NCBI GenBank assembly: GCA_032358255.1
Contig: JAULBX010011099.1
Location: 744,001 to 808,000, forward strand
Length of the DNA: 64,000 nt
Reading direction: 5' to 3'
Source of the DNA: Heterotrichella gracilis
Lineage: Eukaryota; Sar; Xanthophyceae; Tribonematales; Xanthonemataceae
The position numbers and the translations under genes are program-made. The notes beneath the pieces were generated by a model. That model was given only the letters and a program-made list of their open reading frames with translations, ran no database searches and was not told the DNA's origin. This document shows positions 8,538-18,065 of this stretch, in pieces. How positions within the stretch are numbered: the stretch's first letter is position 1; each line of letters begins with the position of its first letter.

Positions 8538-9320
8538 ATGAACAACCATGAAATAGACTACCGATTGCTTGGGGAAGAAATGCAATGTGTAGAAATTGAA
8601 CTCGATCCGCAAGAAGCGGTGATCGCCGAACCGGGAAGTTTTATGATGATGACCGATGGCATTACCATGCAAACCTTATTTGGTGATGGAAACGAAACCG
8701 GATTTATGAGTAAATTATTTTCAGCAGGAAAACGTTTGTTGACCGGCGAAAATTTATTCATGACCGTATACACCAATAATTCCAATCAAAAACGTCAGGT
8801 TTCTTTTGCAGCACCTTATGCCGGCAAGATCATTCCCCTCGATCTTTCTAGTTTGGGTGGAAAAATCATTTGTCAGAAAGACAGTTTTTTATGCGCGGCA
8901 AAAGGCGTGAGCGTAGGCATTGAATTCCAAAAGAAATTAGGAACCGGCTTATTTGGTGGCGAAGGATTCATCATGCAAAAGTTGGAAGGTGATGGTATGT
9001 CCTTTGTACACAGTGGTGGACATGTGATCGAAAAAAATCTTCACTCCGGTGAGATATTAAAAGTGGATACAGGTTGTATCGTTGCTTTTACAAGTAATGT
9101 GAATTATGATATTCAGTTCATTGGTGGTGTAAAAAATACCTTGTTCGGTGGAGAAGGTATGTTTTATGCAACGCTGCAAGGTCCGGGTAAAGTATGGATC
9201 CAAACCTTACCTATCAGCCGATTAGCAGGAAGAATTTTATCTTACAGTTACGGCAGAAGAAAAGAAGAGGGGAGTATTTTAGGAGGTCTTGGTAATATTT
9301 TGGATGGGGACGGTGTTTAA
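8538..9320 (+). CDS. AIM24/TIGR00266 family protein
   Basis: 260 residues. The sequence matches the TIGR00266/AIM24 style: it starts with a beta-rich segment around CVEIELDPQEAVIAEPGSFM, and repeated glycine-rich turns follow (FGDGNETGFMSKLFSAGKR, GTGLFGGEGFIMQKLEGDG, FGGEGMFYATLQGPGKVW). The fold is a trimer-forming double-beta domain related to tryptophan RNA-binding attenuator-like proteins. The function in bacteria is not established; yeast AIM24 is mitochondrial. No signal peptide or membrane segment, so cytoplasmic. A 35-bp quasi-periodic repeat starts directly behind its stop codon. Confidence 0.85.
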   Translation: MNNHEIDYRLLGEEMQCVEIELDPQEAVIAEPGSFMMMTDGITMQTLFGDGNETGFMSKLFSAGKRLLTGENLFMTVYTNNSNQKRQVSFAAPYAGKIIPLDLSSLGGKIICQKDSFLCAAKGVSVGIEFQKKLGTGLFGGEGFIMQKLEGDGMSFVHSGGHVIEKNLHSGEILKVDTGCIVAFTSNVNYDIQFIGGVKNTLFGGEGMFYATLQGPGKVWIQTLPISRLAGRILSYSYGRRKEEGSILGGLGNILDGDGV

Positions 9321-9321
9321 A

Positions 9322-9356
9322 CCACTAAGGCACTAAGTTCACTCAGAAGCACTAAG
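9322..9356. repeat. 35-bp CACTAAG-type intergenic element
   Basis: Four loosely 9-base units of the form CACTAAGNN, beginning CCACTAAGG one base after the stop of the AIM24 gene. Same length and start as copies at 18066-18100, 57909-57943 and (inverted) 58170-58204. Confidence 0.7.
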
Positions 9357-9468
9357 AAAAAACACGGCCACTGAGCGAAGTCGAAGTGGCGGAATGAAAA
9401 AAAGAAAAATTACAACTATAACCCGAATTTAGATTTCCGAAATAAATAAGAAATAACTCGAAATAAAA

Positions 9469-11328
9469 ATGGCTAAATCAAATTATACCGAAGACAATAT
9501 CCGATCCTTAGATTGGAAAGAACATATTCGCACACGTCCCGGCATGTATATTGGGAAGTTAGGTGATGGCAGCGCTTTCGACGATGGTATTTACGTCTTA
9601 TTAAAAGAAGTCATGGATAACTCCATCGACGAATTTATGATGGGTGAAGGTAACCGCATTGATATTGTGGTGAAAGAAGGCGTTGTTTCTATTCGTGACT
9701 TTGGACGCGGAATTCCTTTAGGGAAAGTGGTTGAGGTGGTTTCAAAAATGAACACCGGTGGTAAATACGACAGCGAAGCGTTTAAAAAATCAATTGGTTT
9801 AAATGGAGTAGGTACTAAGGCAGTGAACGCTTTATCCATTAATTTTAAAGTGACTGCTTACCGCGATGGTCAAGCCAAAACCGCTGAGTTTAGCAAAGGA
9901 GAATTGGTTAAAGAACATAAATTAGTGGCTGCTCCGGGAGAAAAAAATGGTACTTATGTGGAATTCCGTCCGGATGATACCATCTTTAAAAAATACCATT
10001 TTGTGCATGAATACATCGACCGCATGGTGTGGAATTATGCCTTCTTAAATACCGGTTTAACGCTTACACTGAACGGACAAGAATACGCTTCAAAGAACGG
10101 ATTAAAAGATCTCCTCGAAAAAAACATCACCGGCGAAACTTTATATCCCATCATTCATTTAAAAGGTGAAGACATTGAACTGGCGATGACGCATAGCAAT
10201 GAACATTTTAGTGAAGAATATTACAGTTATGTGAACGGACAGTATACCACTCAAGGCGGTACGCATTTGGCCGCTTTTAGAGAAGCGGTGGTGAGAACGG
10301 TCAGAGAATTTTATAAAAAAGAATTTGAGCCATCCGATGTTCGAAAATCGATTGTGGCTGCCATTGCCGTAAAAGTACAAGAACCTGTGTTTGAATCACA
10401 AACCAAAACCAAATTAGGTTCGAGTGAGGTGGCGCCGGGTGGACAAAGTATTCGGAGTTTTATTGGCGATTTTATTAAAGAACAGTTAGATAATTATTTG
10501 CATAAAAATCCGGAGATCGCGAAAGGCATTGAAGCAAAAATTCTGGCCAATGAGCGTGAACGCAAAGAATTATCAGGCATACAGAAGTTGGCGAGAGAAC
10601 GCGCCAAAAAATCATCCTTACATAATAAAAAATTGCGCGATTGTCGTACGCATTTAGATGATGTGAAAGATGTGCGTCGTTTAGATACTACATTGTTTAT
10701 ATGCGAGGGAGATTCGGCCAGCGGATCTATCACCAAAACCCGTGATGTAAATACGCAGGCCGTTTTCAGTTTAAAAGGGAAACCCTTGAATTGTTTTGGA
10801 TTGGGAAAAAAAGTGGTGTATGAAAACGAAGAGTTTAATTTGCTTCAATCAGCTTTAAACATTGAAGATGGCTTGGATGATCTGCGTTACAACAATGTGG
10901 TGATTGCTACCGATGCCGATGTAGACGGTATGCACATTCGTTTATTGCTGTTGACTTTTTTCCTTCAGTTTTTTCCAGATCTGGTAAAAAACAATCATGT
11001 AAAAATATTACAAACACCTTTGTTTAGGGTGCGTAATAAAAAAGAAACGGCTTATTGCTACAGTGATGAAGAACGTAAAGCCGCCATTGCCAAGCTCGGA
11101 CCAAAGCCGGAGATCACCCGATTTAAAGGCTTAGGTGAAATTTCACCCGATGAGTTCAAACACTTTATTGGAAAAGATATTCGTCTGGAGCCGGTCTTGT
11201 TAGATCAAAAAGCCAGTATCAATGAACTGTTGAACTATTACATGGGAAAAAACACGCAGGGCAGACAGGAATTTATCATCGATAATCTGCGCATTGAAAA
11301 GGATACGGAGAAAGATCTGGTGGCTTAA
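9469..11328 (+). CDS. parE: DNA topoisomerase IV subunit B (type IIA, ATPase subunit)
   Basis: 619 residues, the size of Bacteroidota ParE. The GHKL ATPase domain shows [16 protein letters not shown] (catalytic Glu and Mg-binding Asn), [13 protein letters not shown] and [15 protein letters not shown]. The TOPRIM domain shows [13 protein letters not shown] with the nucleophile-assisting Glu, and [16 protein letters not shown] with the metal-binding acidic cluster. With ParC (15404-18049) it unlinks daughter chromosomes using ATP. A gyrB assignment is less likely because it is paired with an 881-residue A subunit in the same locus. The pair is separated by three envelope genes. Confidence 0.92.
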   Translation: MAKSNYTEDNIRSLDWKEHIRTRPGMYIGKLGDGSAFDDGIYVLLKEVMDNSIDEFMMGEGNRIDIVVKEGVVSIRDFGRGIPLGKVVEVVSKMNTGGKYDSEAFKKSIGLNGVGTKAVNALSINFKVTAYRDGQAKTAEFSKGELVKEHKLVAAPGEKNGTYVEFRPDDTIFKKYHFVHEYIDRMVWNYAFLNTGLTLTLNGQEYASKNGLKDLLEKNITGETLYPIIHLKGEDIELAMTHSNEHFSEEYYSYVNGQYTTQGGTHLAAFREAVVRTVREFYKKEFEPSDVRKSIVAAIAVKVQEPVFESQTKTKLGSSEVAPGGQSIRSFIGDFIKEQLDNYLHKNPEIAKGIEAKILANERERKELSGIQKLARERAKKSSLHNKKLRDCRTHLDDVKDVRRLDTTLFICEGDSASGSITKTRDVNTQAVFSLKGKPLNCFGLGKKVVYENEEFNLLQSALNIEDGLDDLRYNNVVIATDADVDGMHIRLLLLTFFLQFFPDLVKNNHVKILQTPLFRVRNKKETAYCYSDEERKAAIAKLGPKPEITRFKGLGEISPDEFKHFIGKDIRLEPVLLDQKASINELLNYYMGKNTQGRQEFIIDNLRIEKDTEKDLVA

Positions 11329-11413
11329 TGTTAATGAAATTTAACATTAAAGACCTGATTTAGACCAAAAAAAGGCTCCTTTGGTTAAAGGAAGTTAATT
11401 TGGAGAAAATCGA

Positions 11414-11421
11414 TATCTTTG
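11414..11421 (+). promoter_or_regulatory. Bacteroidota -7 box for the LPP20-like lipoprotein gene
   Basis: TATCTTTG matches TAnnTTTG and lies 44 bases before the ATG at 11466. A TTTG at 11399-11402 is too close to be a normal -33 element. Suggests the lipoprotein gene has its own promoter, separate from parE. Confidence 0.5.
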
Positions 11422-11465
11422 GCATAATACATGGAATATAATTAACACAAACAAAAAATACAATT

Positions 11466-12044
11466 ATGAAAACGACACACTTACTTTTAATTCCTGCTGT
11501 TGCAGTTTTAACTCTTGCAGGTTGTAAATCAAAAAAATCGACCCCGGTTCAAAAAGAAACCGGAGCGGTAGAAATTTCAGTACCATTCAGTAGTAAAGAA
11601 TACCGCAGCAACGAAGATTTTTTCCGCGCTAAACAAGTAGGTAAATCTCCTGACATGTCTACTGCGAAGAAAATTGCTTTTCAAAACGCTCGTGCAGAAA
11701 TGGCAGCTAACATCAATGCCACTGTAAAAAGAGTAACGGATCAATACACCAACCAAAGAACTGTTGGTAACACTCAGGAATTTGAGAACAAATTCGAAGA
11801 ACTGGCACGCGAAGTAGTTAACTTAGAAATGTCGAATGTAAAAGAGATCGGTGAGAAGATCTTCAAAGAGCCGGACGGTGGATACAGTTACTGGATCGCA
11901 ATTGAGGCAGGAAAGAAAGAAGTATTTGACAAGATCGATGCTCGTATTTCAAGTGACGCTAAATTAAAACTGGATTACGACAAACAAAAATTCCAACAGA
12001 TCTTTGATGCTGAAATGAAAAAATTAGCCGAAGAAGGCAAATAA
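11466..12044 (+). CDS. LPP20-like lipoprotein
   Basis: 192 residues. The type II signal peptide ends in a lipobox, VAVLTLAGCKSKK, so the mature protein should be lipid-anchored at Cys20. The following residues are Lys/Ser rather than Asp, and outer-membrane placement is plausible. The body resembles the LPP20 domain: FRAKQVGKSPDMSTAKKIA, then a helical segment FQNARAEMAANINATVKRV, and YSYWIAIEAGKKEVFD. LPP20-like lipoproteins are surface or envelope proteins of unclear role. It is followed by a strong terminator, so it is probably produced in excess over the two genes behind it. Confidence 0.8.
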   Translation: MKTTHLLLIPAVAVLTLAGCKSKKSTPVQKETGAVEISVPFSSKEYRSNEDFFRAKQVGKSPDMSTAKKIAFQNARAEMAANINATVKRVTDQYTNQRTVGNTQEFENKFEELAREVVNLEMSNVKEIGEKIFKEPDGGYSYWIAIEAGKKEVFDKIDARISSDAKLKLDYDKQKFQQIFDAEMKKLAEEGK

Positions 12045-12059
12045 TTTCACTCCCTTTAT

Positions 12060-12089
12060 AAGAGCATCTTTTTTAGATGCTCTTTTTTT
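12060..12089 (+). terminator. Intrinsic terminator after the LPP20-like lipoprotein gene
   Basis: Ten-base stem AAGAGCATCT / AGATGCTCTT with a five-base loop, followed by a run of seven T (12083-12089). It begins 15 bases after the stop codon. It ends only 11 bases before the inferred TTG start of the next gene, so the next two genes need read-through or a promoter overlapping this region. Confidence 0.9.
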
Positions 12090-12100
12090 AACCTTTTATT

Positions 12101-13456
12101 TTGAAGATCAGATCGCACATAATTATTTTAATGAGTGTTTTGTTTTTTGTTGCCTGTAGTGGCACCAGAAAATACTACAAAGCCGCTGAAAAGCTGGAGA
12201 AAAGAGGCATGGTGAATGAAGCCGCTGAGTACTACCTCGAATCGCTGCAACGTAAACCTACCAATGTAAAAACACGCATCAAATTAACAGAGGTTGGACA
12301 AAAAAATGTGTCCAGCATGGCTTCTGAATTTTTCAGAAATTACAACACTCAGCAATACGAGGCCAGTCTTGAATCTTTTGAAAAACTCAAAAGTTTTAAC
12401 GATCGCGCCAATGCGCTCAATGTTTACTTTGATTATCCGAAATCTTACAACGATGATTACCAGAAAGCCGTTGAGATCTATTGTTTGAAAAATTACAATC
12501 AGGCTTTATTACTGGTGAATCAAAAACGTTATGCTGAAGCCTTGACCTACACTGCCAAAGTGATGAAGTACAACAAAGGATTCAAGAACATTCAACACCT
12601 CGAAATAGTGGCTTATTGTGAGCCTTTGTATCAAAGTGCCATAAACAATTTAGAAAGCAAGAATTATGCAGCGGCTCTGACTTTGTTATCCACCATAAAA
12701 CAAAAAACCGAAACCTATAAAGATTCAAAAGACCTTTTAGAACTCAGCAGCGCTCAGCAAACCAAGAGTTTTATTTTGTTCGTGCCAAAACCTAGCAACA
12801 ATCAGGCAGAAAATAAATTGCAGGATGTTTTGTTCAATAGTTTTAGTCAAACCGCCATTCAAAAATTAAGTTCGGTTAAGATCATTAACAACACTCCTTT
12901 TCAAAATGCTCCGGGCAATTTGGATCTGAATGATGGTAACAATGTGGATCTCATTCAAGCTATTCGGAAAGCAACGGGTGCCGATTATTTTTATGTGTTT
13001 GATATATCGAATAAAAAAGAATACAATTCAGGTTTGACAAAAACACCGCAACGCGGGTTTGAAGAAGTAAAGACCCGAAAAAATGATACCACTGTCATTA
13101 CCGAATACAAGGCATTTAATTACAACAACGTAAAAGCACAACGCATTTATTCCTACGATTTTAAATATAAACTGATCAATGCCTATACCAATCAGATCAT
13201 GAGCTCGGAAGTTAAATCAATTCAGCAACGTGACGATATTGAATACCAGGAATTTGCTCAACGGTACAGTGGCAATATTAATAATCTGTATCCCTATAAT
13301 CCCGATATTACACCGGGTATTGGAAGATATAATCCCCGCGCCTGGAGACAATTATTTAGCGCACGAAACAATTTAAAAACCTTTGAAGAATTACAAAATG
13401 AAGCGACTGAACAAACTATAAAAGTGTTTGTGAATTCAGCCGGCAGAATGAAATAA
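12101..13456 (+). CDS. TPR-containing lipoprotein
   Basis: 451 residues from an inferred TTG start. The signal peptide SHIIILMSVLFFVACSG has a lipobox with Cys19. TPR-like helical pairs follow in residues 25-200: YYKAAEKLEKRGMVNEAAEY, YNQALLLVNQKRYAEALTY and AINNLESKNYAAALTLL. The C-terminal half, about residues 220-450, is mixed alpha/beta with a long segment of unknown fold (for example GADYFYVFDISNKKEYNSG) that may bind another envelope protein. No catalytic motif. It ends 14 bases before the next gene and the two are probably cotranslated. Unknown role; the combination TPR lipoprotein plus LPP20 protein recalls outer-membrane assembly factors, but that is only inference. Confidence 0.78.
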   Translation: MKIRSHIIILMSVLFFVACSGTRKYYKAAEKLEKRGMVNEAAEYYLESLQRKPTNVKTRIKLTEVGQKNVSSMASEFFRNYNTQQYEASLESFEKLKSFNDRANALNVYFDYPKSYNDDYQKAVEIYCLKNYNQALLLVNQKRYAEALTYTAKVMKYNKGFKNIQHLEIVAYCEPLYQSAINNLESKNYAAALTLLSTIKQKTETYKDSKDLLELSSAQQTKSFILFVPKPSNNQAENKLQDVLFNSFSQTAIQKLSSVKIINNTPFQNAPGNLDLNDGNNVDLIQAIRKATGADYFYVFDISNKKEYNSGLTKTPQRGFEEVKTRKNDTTVITEYKAFNYNNVKAQRIYSYDFKYKLINAYTNQIMSSEVKSIQQRDDIEYQEFAQRYSGNINNLYPYNPDITPGIGRYNPRAWRQLFSARNNLKTFEELQNEATEQTIKVFVNSAGRMK

Positions 13457-13470
13457 AATTAAAACTAAGA

Positions 13471-14889
13471 TTGAGAAATTTATTTAATAGTTATTTGGTC
13501 TTTGTAATGACCGTGTTTTGTTTGATTCAAGCAGAAGCAACGTTTGCGCAAACCGCTGTTCCGGTGGAGGTAAAAGTACCTATTTGGGTGAGTCATCGTC
13601 CGAATACCGCGTTTAAATACATTGGAATTGGATTTTCGGAAAAAGACAAGGGTGGAAATTATCAAATGGAAGCCAAGAAAAACGCTTTGTATGATCTGGC
13701 TTCTGAAATTAAAGTGGATATTTCGAGTAACTCAGTCTTGTATACGGTTCAGAACAATAATAATTTTAACGAGAATTTTAATTCACTCATCAAATTATCC
13801 AATACCGATAATATTGAAGGATATACCTTGGTTGATTCGTATGAAAACGAAAAACAATATTGGGTGTATTACGAATTAGATAAACAAACCTATGCCGATA
13901 TTAAAGCAAAGAAAAAACAACAAACCATCAGCAAGGCTTCTAATTTAATTGTAGCCAGTTTTGTGGATGAAAAAAACAAGGACTTTTCTTCGTCTTTAAA
14001 AAAGCGCATACAGGCATTTGGAGTGTTAACGCCCTATTTGAGCGAAGAAATAAATTTTGACGCAGCACAAACCAATGGGGTAAAAAACGTGTTTGATCTA
14101 ACCAATTTAATTCAGGGACAATTACAGCAAATTACGGTGGTAACGCAAAAGACCTTACCTGTCATCAAACCCTTTCAATCTAAATACAACCCATTGGTGT
14201 ATAATTTAGAATTAAAAAATAAAACCGCTTTGCAAAATTTTCCATTCATTGTGGCAAGTGATGTCGATCAGATCAATGTGAATGACAAAGCATCTACTAA
14301 TTCAAGCGGTGAATTGCAGGTAAAAGTAAACACCGTAGAACCTTTAAACATGCAGGTTGATTTTTCGTTAAATCCGGATATTACCACCTTAATGGGTACC
14401 GATTCTATTGGCAGAGCGGGAGTTACTTTGTTGCAACAGTTTGTTCAAACTTCCACGTTAAAAGTACATGCACAGGTAAGCAACATTACTATTTTCGTCA
14501 GTTCTGTAGAAAATAATTTAGGCGTTTCTACCGGTATGAATGCGATCGAATCATTTATCAAACAAAAGTTTAACGGACAAGAAGTTAGTTTTGTTGATAA
14601 AGCGGCCGATGCAGATTATGTGATCACATCTTTTGCTGATACCAAACAAGATATTAGTTCTGAGATCTTAGAGCAAAATTACAAAACAAAATTAGCCGCC
14701 TTGATTGTAAAATTAGAATTAAAAGGCAAAGGAGTTGTAGAGCCTTTATTTAAAACAGAGATCACCGATGTTTATGGTTATGCCAATAAATTGGAGGCTG
14801 CAGGTTTAAACGCCTATAACAATCCCAAGCTAATGAGCGAAATGGCCGAGGCTTTGTTCTTTTTGAAAAGGAAGATCGTTGTGTATTAA
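13471..14889 (+). CDS. Exported LPP20-domain protein
   Basis: 472 residues starting at TTG 13471; no usable ATG precedes the signal peptide (LVFVMTVFCLIQAEATFAQ). Mature residues begin with PVEVKVPIWVSHRP, then the LPP20-like core FKYIGIGFSEKDKG, MEAKKNALYDLASEIKVDIS and YWVYYELDKQTYADI. The remainder is beta-rich with two repeats of an Ig-like character and ends PLFKTEITDVYGYANKL. It lacks a lipobox, unlike its two upstream neighbours, so it is probably periplasmic or surface-exposed. The three genes together look like an envelope module inserted between parE and parC. Confidence 0.75.
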   Translation: MRNLFNSYLVFVMTVFCLIQAEATFAQTAVPVEVKVPIWVSHRPNTAFKYIGIGFSEKDKGGNYQMEAKKNALYDLASEIKVDISSNSVLYTVQNNNNFNENFNSLIKLSNTDNIEGYTLVDSYENEKQYWVYYELDKQTYADIKAKKKQQTISKASNLIVASFVDEKNKDFSSSLKKRIQAFGVLTPYLSEEINFDAAQTNGVKNVFDLTNLIQGQLQQITVVTQKTLPVIKPFQSKYNPLVYNLELKNKTALQNFPFIVASDVDQINVNDKASTNSSGELQVKVNTVEPLNMQVDFSLNPDITTLMGTDSIGRAGVTLLQQFVQTSTLKVHAQVSNITIFVSSVENNLGVSTGMNAIESFIKQKFNGQEVSFVDKAADADYVITSFADTKQDISSEILEQNYKTKLAALIVKLELKGKGVVEPLFKTEITDVYGYANKLEAAGLNAYNNPKLMSEMAEALFFLKRKIVVY

Positions 14890-14900
14890 AATAATTGTCT

Positions 14901-15134
14901 TTGTGAACTTTGTGTTGCCTCTTCCTTTGTGTACTCCGTGTTAAAAAAAATAGTATTCATTTCGATCTTTTAAACACAAAGGACACAATCCCGATAGCTA
15001 TCGGGATCACGGAGGACACTATGAAAATCAAAGTATTGTATTCTTAATTATCAAAGGTACAATGACAATCTTTCTCTGCTAAACTCTTTTTAAAACTCCT
15101 TTTACTCCCGAGGCGATCCCGATAGCTATGGGGA
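14901..15134. repeat. Intergenic repeat cluster with two near-identical palindromes
   Basis: The 514-base gap 14890-15403 has no supported gene. 14901-14925 repeats the TTGTGAACTTTGTGTTG phrase of 3463-3487. 14989-15006 is the perfect 18-base palindrome TCCCGATAGCTATCGGGA, and 15117-15134 is the same with one change. A GGACACAA...GGAGGACAC pair flanks the first palindrome. The remaining 15135-15370 is AT-rich leader DNA of parC. Confidence 0.7.
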
Positions 15135-15373
15135 CGGGACAAGTTCTGCGGTTAAAAATGGATTAATCTTCCAAAAAATGTTGAATTCGACACCCTTAAT
15201 AAAATAAATGGGTATCATTTTGAGCAAAAAAACTGCAATTTTCTTCCAAAAATCTCCTCCAAATACCCTTTTTTCGTCTATTTTTGACCTTTTCAAGCCC
15301 AATTTGTGAATATTTCAGCCCAATTTTGCTGTTAATCATCCAATTCTATCCTCCTTTTTTGTTTTGCTAAGCT

Positions 15374-15381
15374 TATATTTG
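15374..15381 (+). promoter_or_regulatory. Bacteroidota -7 box for parC
   Basis: TATATTTG matches TAnnTTTG and lies 22 bases before the ATG at 15404. A T-rich stretch precedes it, but no TTTG sits at 19-21 bases. It supports separate transcription of parC from the envelope genes upstream. Confidence 0.5.
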
Positions 15382-15403
15382 CATTTTAAATTTTGTACAA
15401 GGT

Positions 15404-18049
15404 ATGAGTGATATTTTTGAAGGAATGGACCAGGAGAATCATAAAGAGGTAGATAGCATTACCCACGTAAGTGGTATGTTCAAGAACTGGTTCATTGATT
15501 ATGCTTCGTATGTTATTCTCGAACGTGCAGTGCCTGCCATGGAAGACGGTCTGAAACCCGTTCAACGCCGTATTTTGCACAGCATGTGGGAACTCGAAGA
15601 TGGTCGCTACAACAAGGTTGCCAACCTCATTGGAAATACCATGAAATACCATCCACACGGAGACGCCAGTATTGGCGATGCTTTGGTGGCCATGGGACAA
15701 AAAGACCTTTTAATTGATTGTCAGGGAAACTGGGGAAATATTTTAACCGGCGATAGTGCTGCCGCGCCCCGTTATATTGAAGCGCGTTTATCAAAATTTG
15801 GACAAGAAGTTATTTTTAATCCGAAAACCACCAATTGGGGATTAAGTTATGATGGAAGAAACAAAGAACCCATCACGCTTCCGGTAAAATTCCCATTAGT
15901 ACTGGCGCATGGTGTAGAGGGAATTGCGGTGGGATTAGCCACAAAAGTGTTACCTCATAACTTTAACGAATTAATTGATGCCTCCATTCAAATTTTAAGA
16001 GGAAAAAAAGCAACCATTTTTCCTGATTTTATTACCGGAGGTATTGCCGATTTTTCTGATTACCGCGATGGTTTACGTGGCGGAAAAATAAAAGTGCGTG
16101 CCCGCATCAAAGAACTCAATTCAAAAACATTAATTATTTCGGAGATCCCTTTTGGAACCACCACCGGAAGTTTGATCGATTCTATTTTAGCGGCGAACGA
16201 CAAAGGAAAGATCAAAGTAAAAAAAGTAGAAGACAATACGTCTGAAAATGTAGAGATCTTAATTCATTTACAACCCGGTATCTCTCCCGATAAAACCATT
16301 GATGCCTTATATGCTTTCACCAATTGTGAAGTGGGTATTTCGCCCAATGCCTGTATCATTGAGAATGAAAAGCCGCGTTTTGTCGGTGTCAGCGAGATCT
16401 TAAAAATTTCAACGCATCAAACACTCGAATTATTAAAGCGTGAATTAGAGATCGAGCAAAAAGAACTCGAAGAAAAATGGCATTTCGCTTCTTTGGAAAA
16501 AATATTCATTAAAGAAGAAATGTACATCGACTTTAAAAAATATTCAAACAAAGAAACCTTATACGAATATTTATACGAGCGATTTAAACCGCATAAGAAA
16601 AAACTCATTCGTGAGATCGTTGATGAAGATCTGCAGCGTTTAACACAAATTCCAATGATCCGCATCACTCGTTTCGACAGCATTAAAGCTGAAGAACAGA
16701 TGAAAGAACTTGATGCAAAAATTGCAACGGTTAAACATCATTTGGCGAATCTGACTGATTTTGCTGTAGAGTATTTCAAAAACTTAAAGAAAAAGTACGG
16801 CGTAGGGAAAGAACGTAAAACCGAAACCAAACAACTGGAAACCATTATTGCCACACAGGTGGTGATGGCCAATGAAAAACTCTACATGAACCGGGTGGAA
16901 GGTTTTGTGGGTACCAGTTTAAAGAAAGACGAATTTATTACCGATTGTTCGGATATTGATGAGATCATAGCCTTTACCAAAGAAGGAAAAATGAAGGTGT
17001 TTAAAGTATCGGATAAAACCTTTGTTGGAAAAGACATCATTCATGTGGCTATTTTTAAAAAGAACGACGAGCGTACTACCTACAACATGATCTACCGCGA
17101 TGGTCCAAAGGGTATCACTTTTATGAAACGCTTTAATGTGTCGGGAGTAACGCGTGATAAAGAATACGATCTAACCAAAGGAACTCCCGGCTCACACGTA
17201 TTTTGGTTCACGGTAAATCCGAATGGGGAAAGTGAAAAAGTGATCGTGAATTTAAGAGCCGTAGCAGGTTTACGCAAATTAGAAATTCCGGTTGATTTTA
17301 GTGAGATGGAAATAAAAGCCCGTGGCGCCGTTGGAAATATTGTTACCAAATACACGGTAAATAAAGTCACGCTCAAAGAAAAAGGCGCTTCTACTTTAGA
17401 AGGGGAAGATTATTGGTTTGATGAAGGAACGCATCGTTTGAATAAAGAAGAACGCGGATCTTATTTAGGAAAATTCAGCGGCGATGATAAGATCTTAACC
17501 ATTACCAGTGCCGGTTTTTACCGTTTGCATACTTACGATGTGTTGAATCATTTTGATGATGATGTGATCATGATAGAAAAATATTATCCGCATCAAGCCT
17601 TAACCTGTATTTATTATGACGGGGTAAGTAAATCATACTTTACAAAACGTTTTGAACCGGAAGCCACCACCAATAAAACCTTGATTGTGACAGAACACGA
17701 ACAATCACGTATTGAGCTGATCACCGCACAAATTAATCCGGTGGTGGAAGTGAAGTTCGCCAAAGAAAAAGGCGTAGATATTGCTGATGAGGTTTTAAAA
17801 ATGGTGGAATTTAGTCCGATGGTGAACATGAAAGCCAAAGGAAAAAAACTCAGTTCATATAAAGTCAAAGAAATTAATTTACGTGAACCCGAAGAAATAA
17901 AATTGGCACGCAAATTTTTAGCAAAAGCCGAAGATGAAAAAACAGGCTTGTCTCCAATGGAATTGCACCGCAGAGCCATGGAGAAACTAAATAAAGATAA
18001 TGCTAAGGATTTTTTAGATGGGGACGGGCAGATTACGTTTGAGTTTTAA
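15404..18049 (+). CDS. parC: DNA topoisomerase IV subunit A (type IIA, cleavage subunit)
   Basis: 881 residues. The catalytic tyrosine is Tyr124 in SAAAPRYIEARLSKFG; the winged-helix region before it reads LKPVQRRILHSMWELEDGR and TMKYHPHGDASIGDALV. The coiled-coil tower follows, for example LLKRELEIEQKELEEKW. The C-terminal domain from about residue 480 carries beta-propeller-like repeats (DCSDIDEIIAFTKEGKMKVF). The protein cuts and rejoins both DNA strands to decatenate chromosomes with ParE. The quinolone-target position after the H-P-H-G-D segment shows Ser/Asp-type residues not different enough to comment on. Gene neighbours do not share its function. Confidence 0.93.
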   Translation: MSDIFEGMDQENHKEVDSITHVSGMFKNWFIDYASYVILERAVPAMEDGLKPVQRRILHSMWELEDGRYNKVANLIGNTMKYHPHGDASIGDALVAMGQKDLLIDCQGNWGNILTGDSAAAPRYIEARLSKFGQEVIFNPKTTNWGLSYDGRNKEPITLPVKFPLVLAHGVEGIAVGLATKVLPHNFNELIDASIQILRGKKATIFPDFITGGIADFSDYRDGLRGGKIKVRARIKELNSKTLIISEIPFGTTTGSLIDSILAANDKGKIKVKKVEDNTSENVEILIHLQPGISPDKTIDALYAFTNCEVGISPNACIIENEKPRFVGVSEILKISTHQTLELLKRELEIEQKELEEKWHFASLEKIFIKEEMYIDFKKYSNKETLYEYLYERFKPHKKKLIREIVDEDLQRLTQIPMIRITRFDSIKAEEQMKELDAKIATVKHHLANLTDFAVEYFKNLKKKYGVGKERKTETKQLETIIATQVVMANEKLYMNRVEGFVGTSLKKDEFITDCSDIDEIIAFTKEGKMKVFKVSDKTFVGKDIIHVAIFKKNDERTTYNMIYRDGPKGITFMKRFNVSGVTRDKEYDLTKGTPGSHVFWFTVNPNGESEKVIVNLRAVAGLRKLEIPVDFSEMEIKARGAVGNIVTKYTVNKVTLKEKGASTLEGEDYWFDEGTHRLNKEERGSYLGKFSGDDKILTITSAGFYRLHTYDVLNHFDDDVIMIEKYYPHQALTCIYYDGVSKSYFTKRFEPEATTNKTLIVTEHEQSRIELITAQINPVVEVKFAKEKGVDIADEVLKMVEFSPMVNMKAKGKKLSSYKVKEINLREPEEIKLARKFLAKAEDEKTGLSPMELHRRAMEKLNKDNAKDFLDGDGQITFEF

Positions 18050-18065
18050 ATTGTAAACCGCTTAA

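Noticed and set aside
8412-8672. 86-residue minus-strand frame downstream of ychF
   Set aside because: It runs through the inverted repeat and the AIM24 gene on the opposite strand with no motif or start context.
9469-18049. GyrB/GyrA instead of ParE/ParC
   Set aside because: Subunit sizes and the ParC-type C-terminal region fit topoisomerase IV better, although a whole-genome comparison would settle it.
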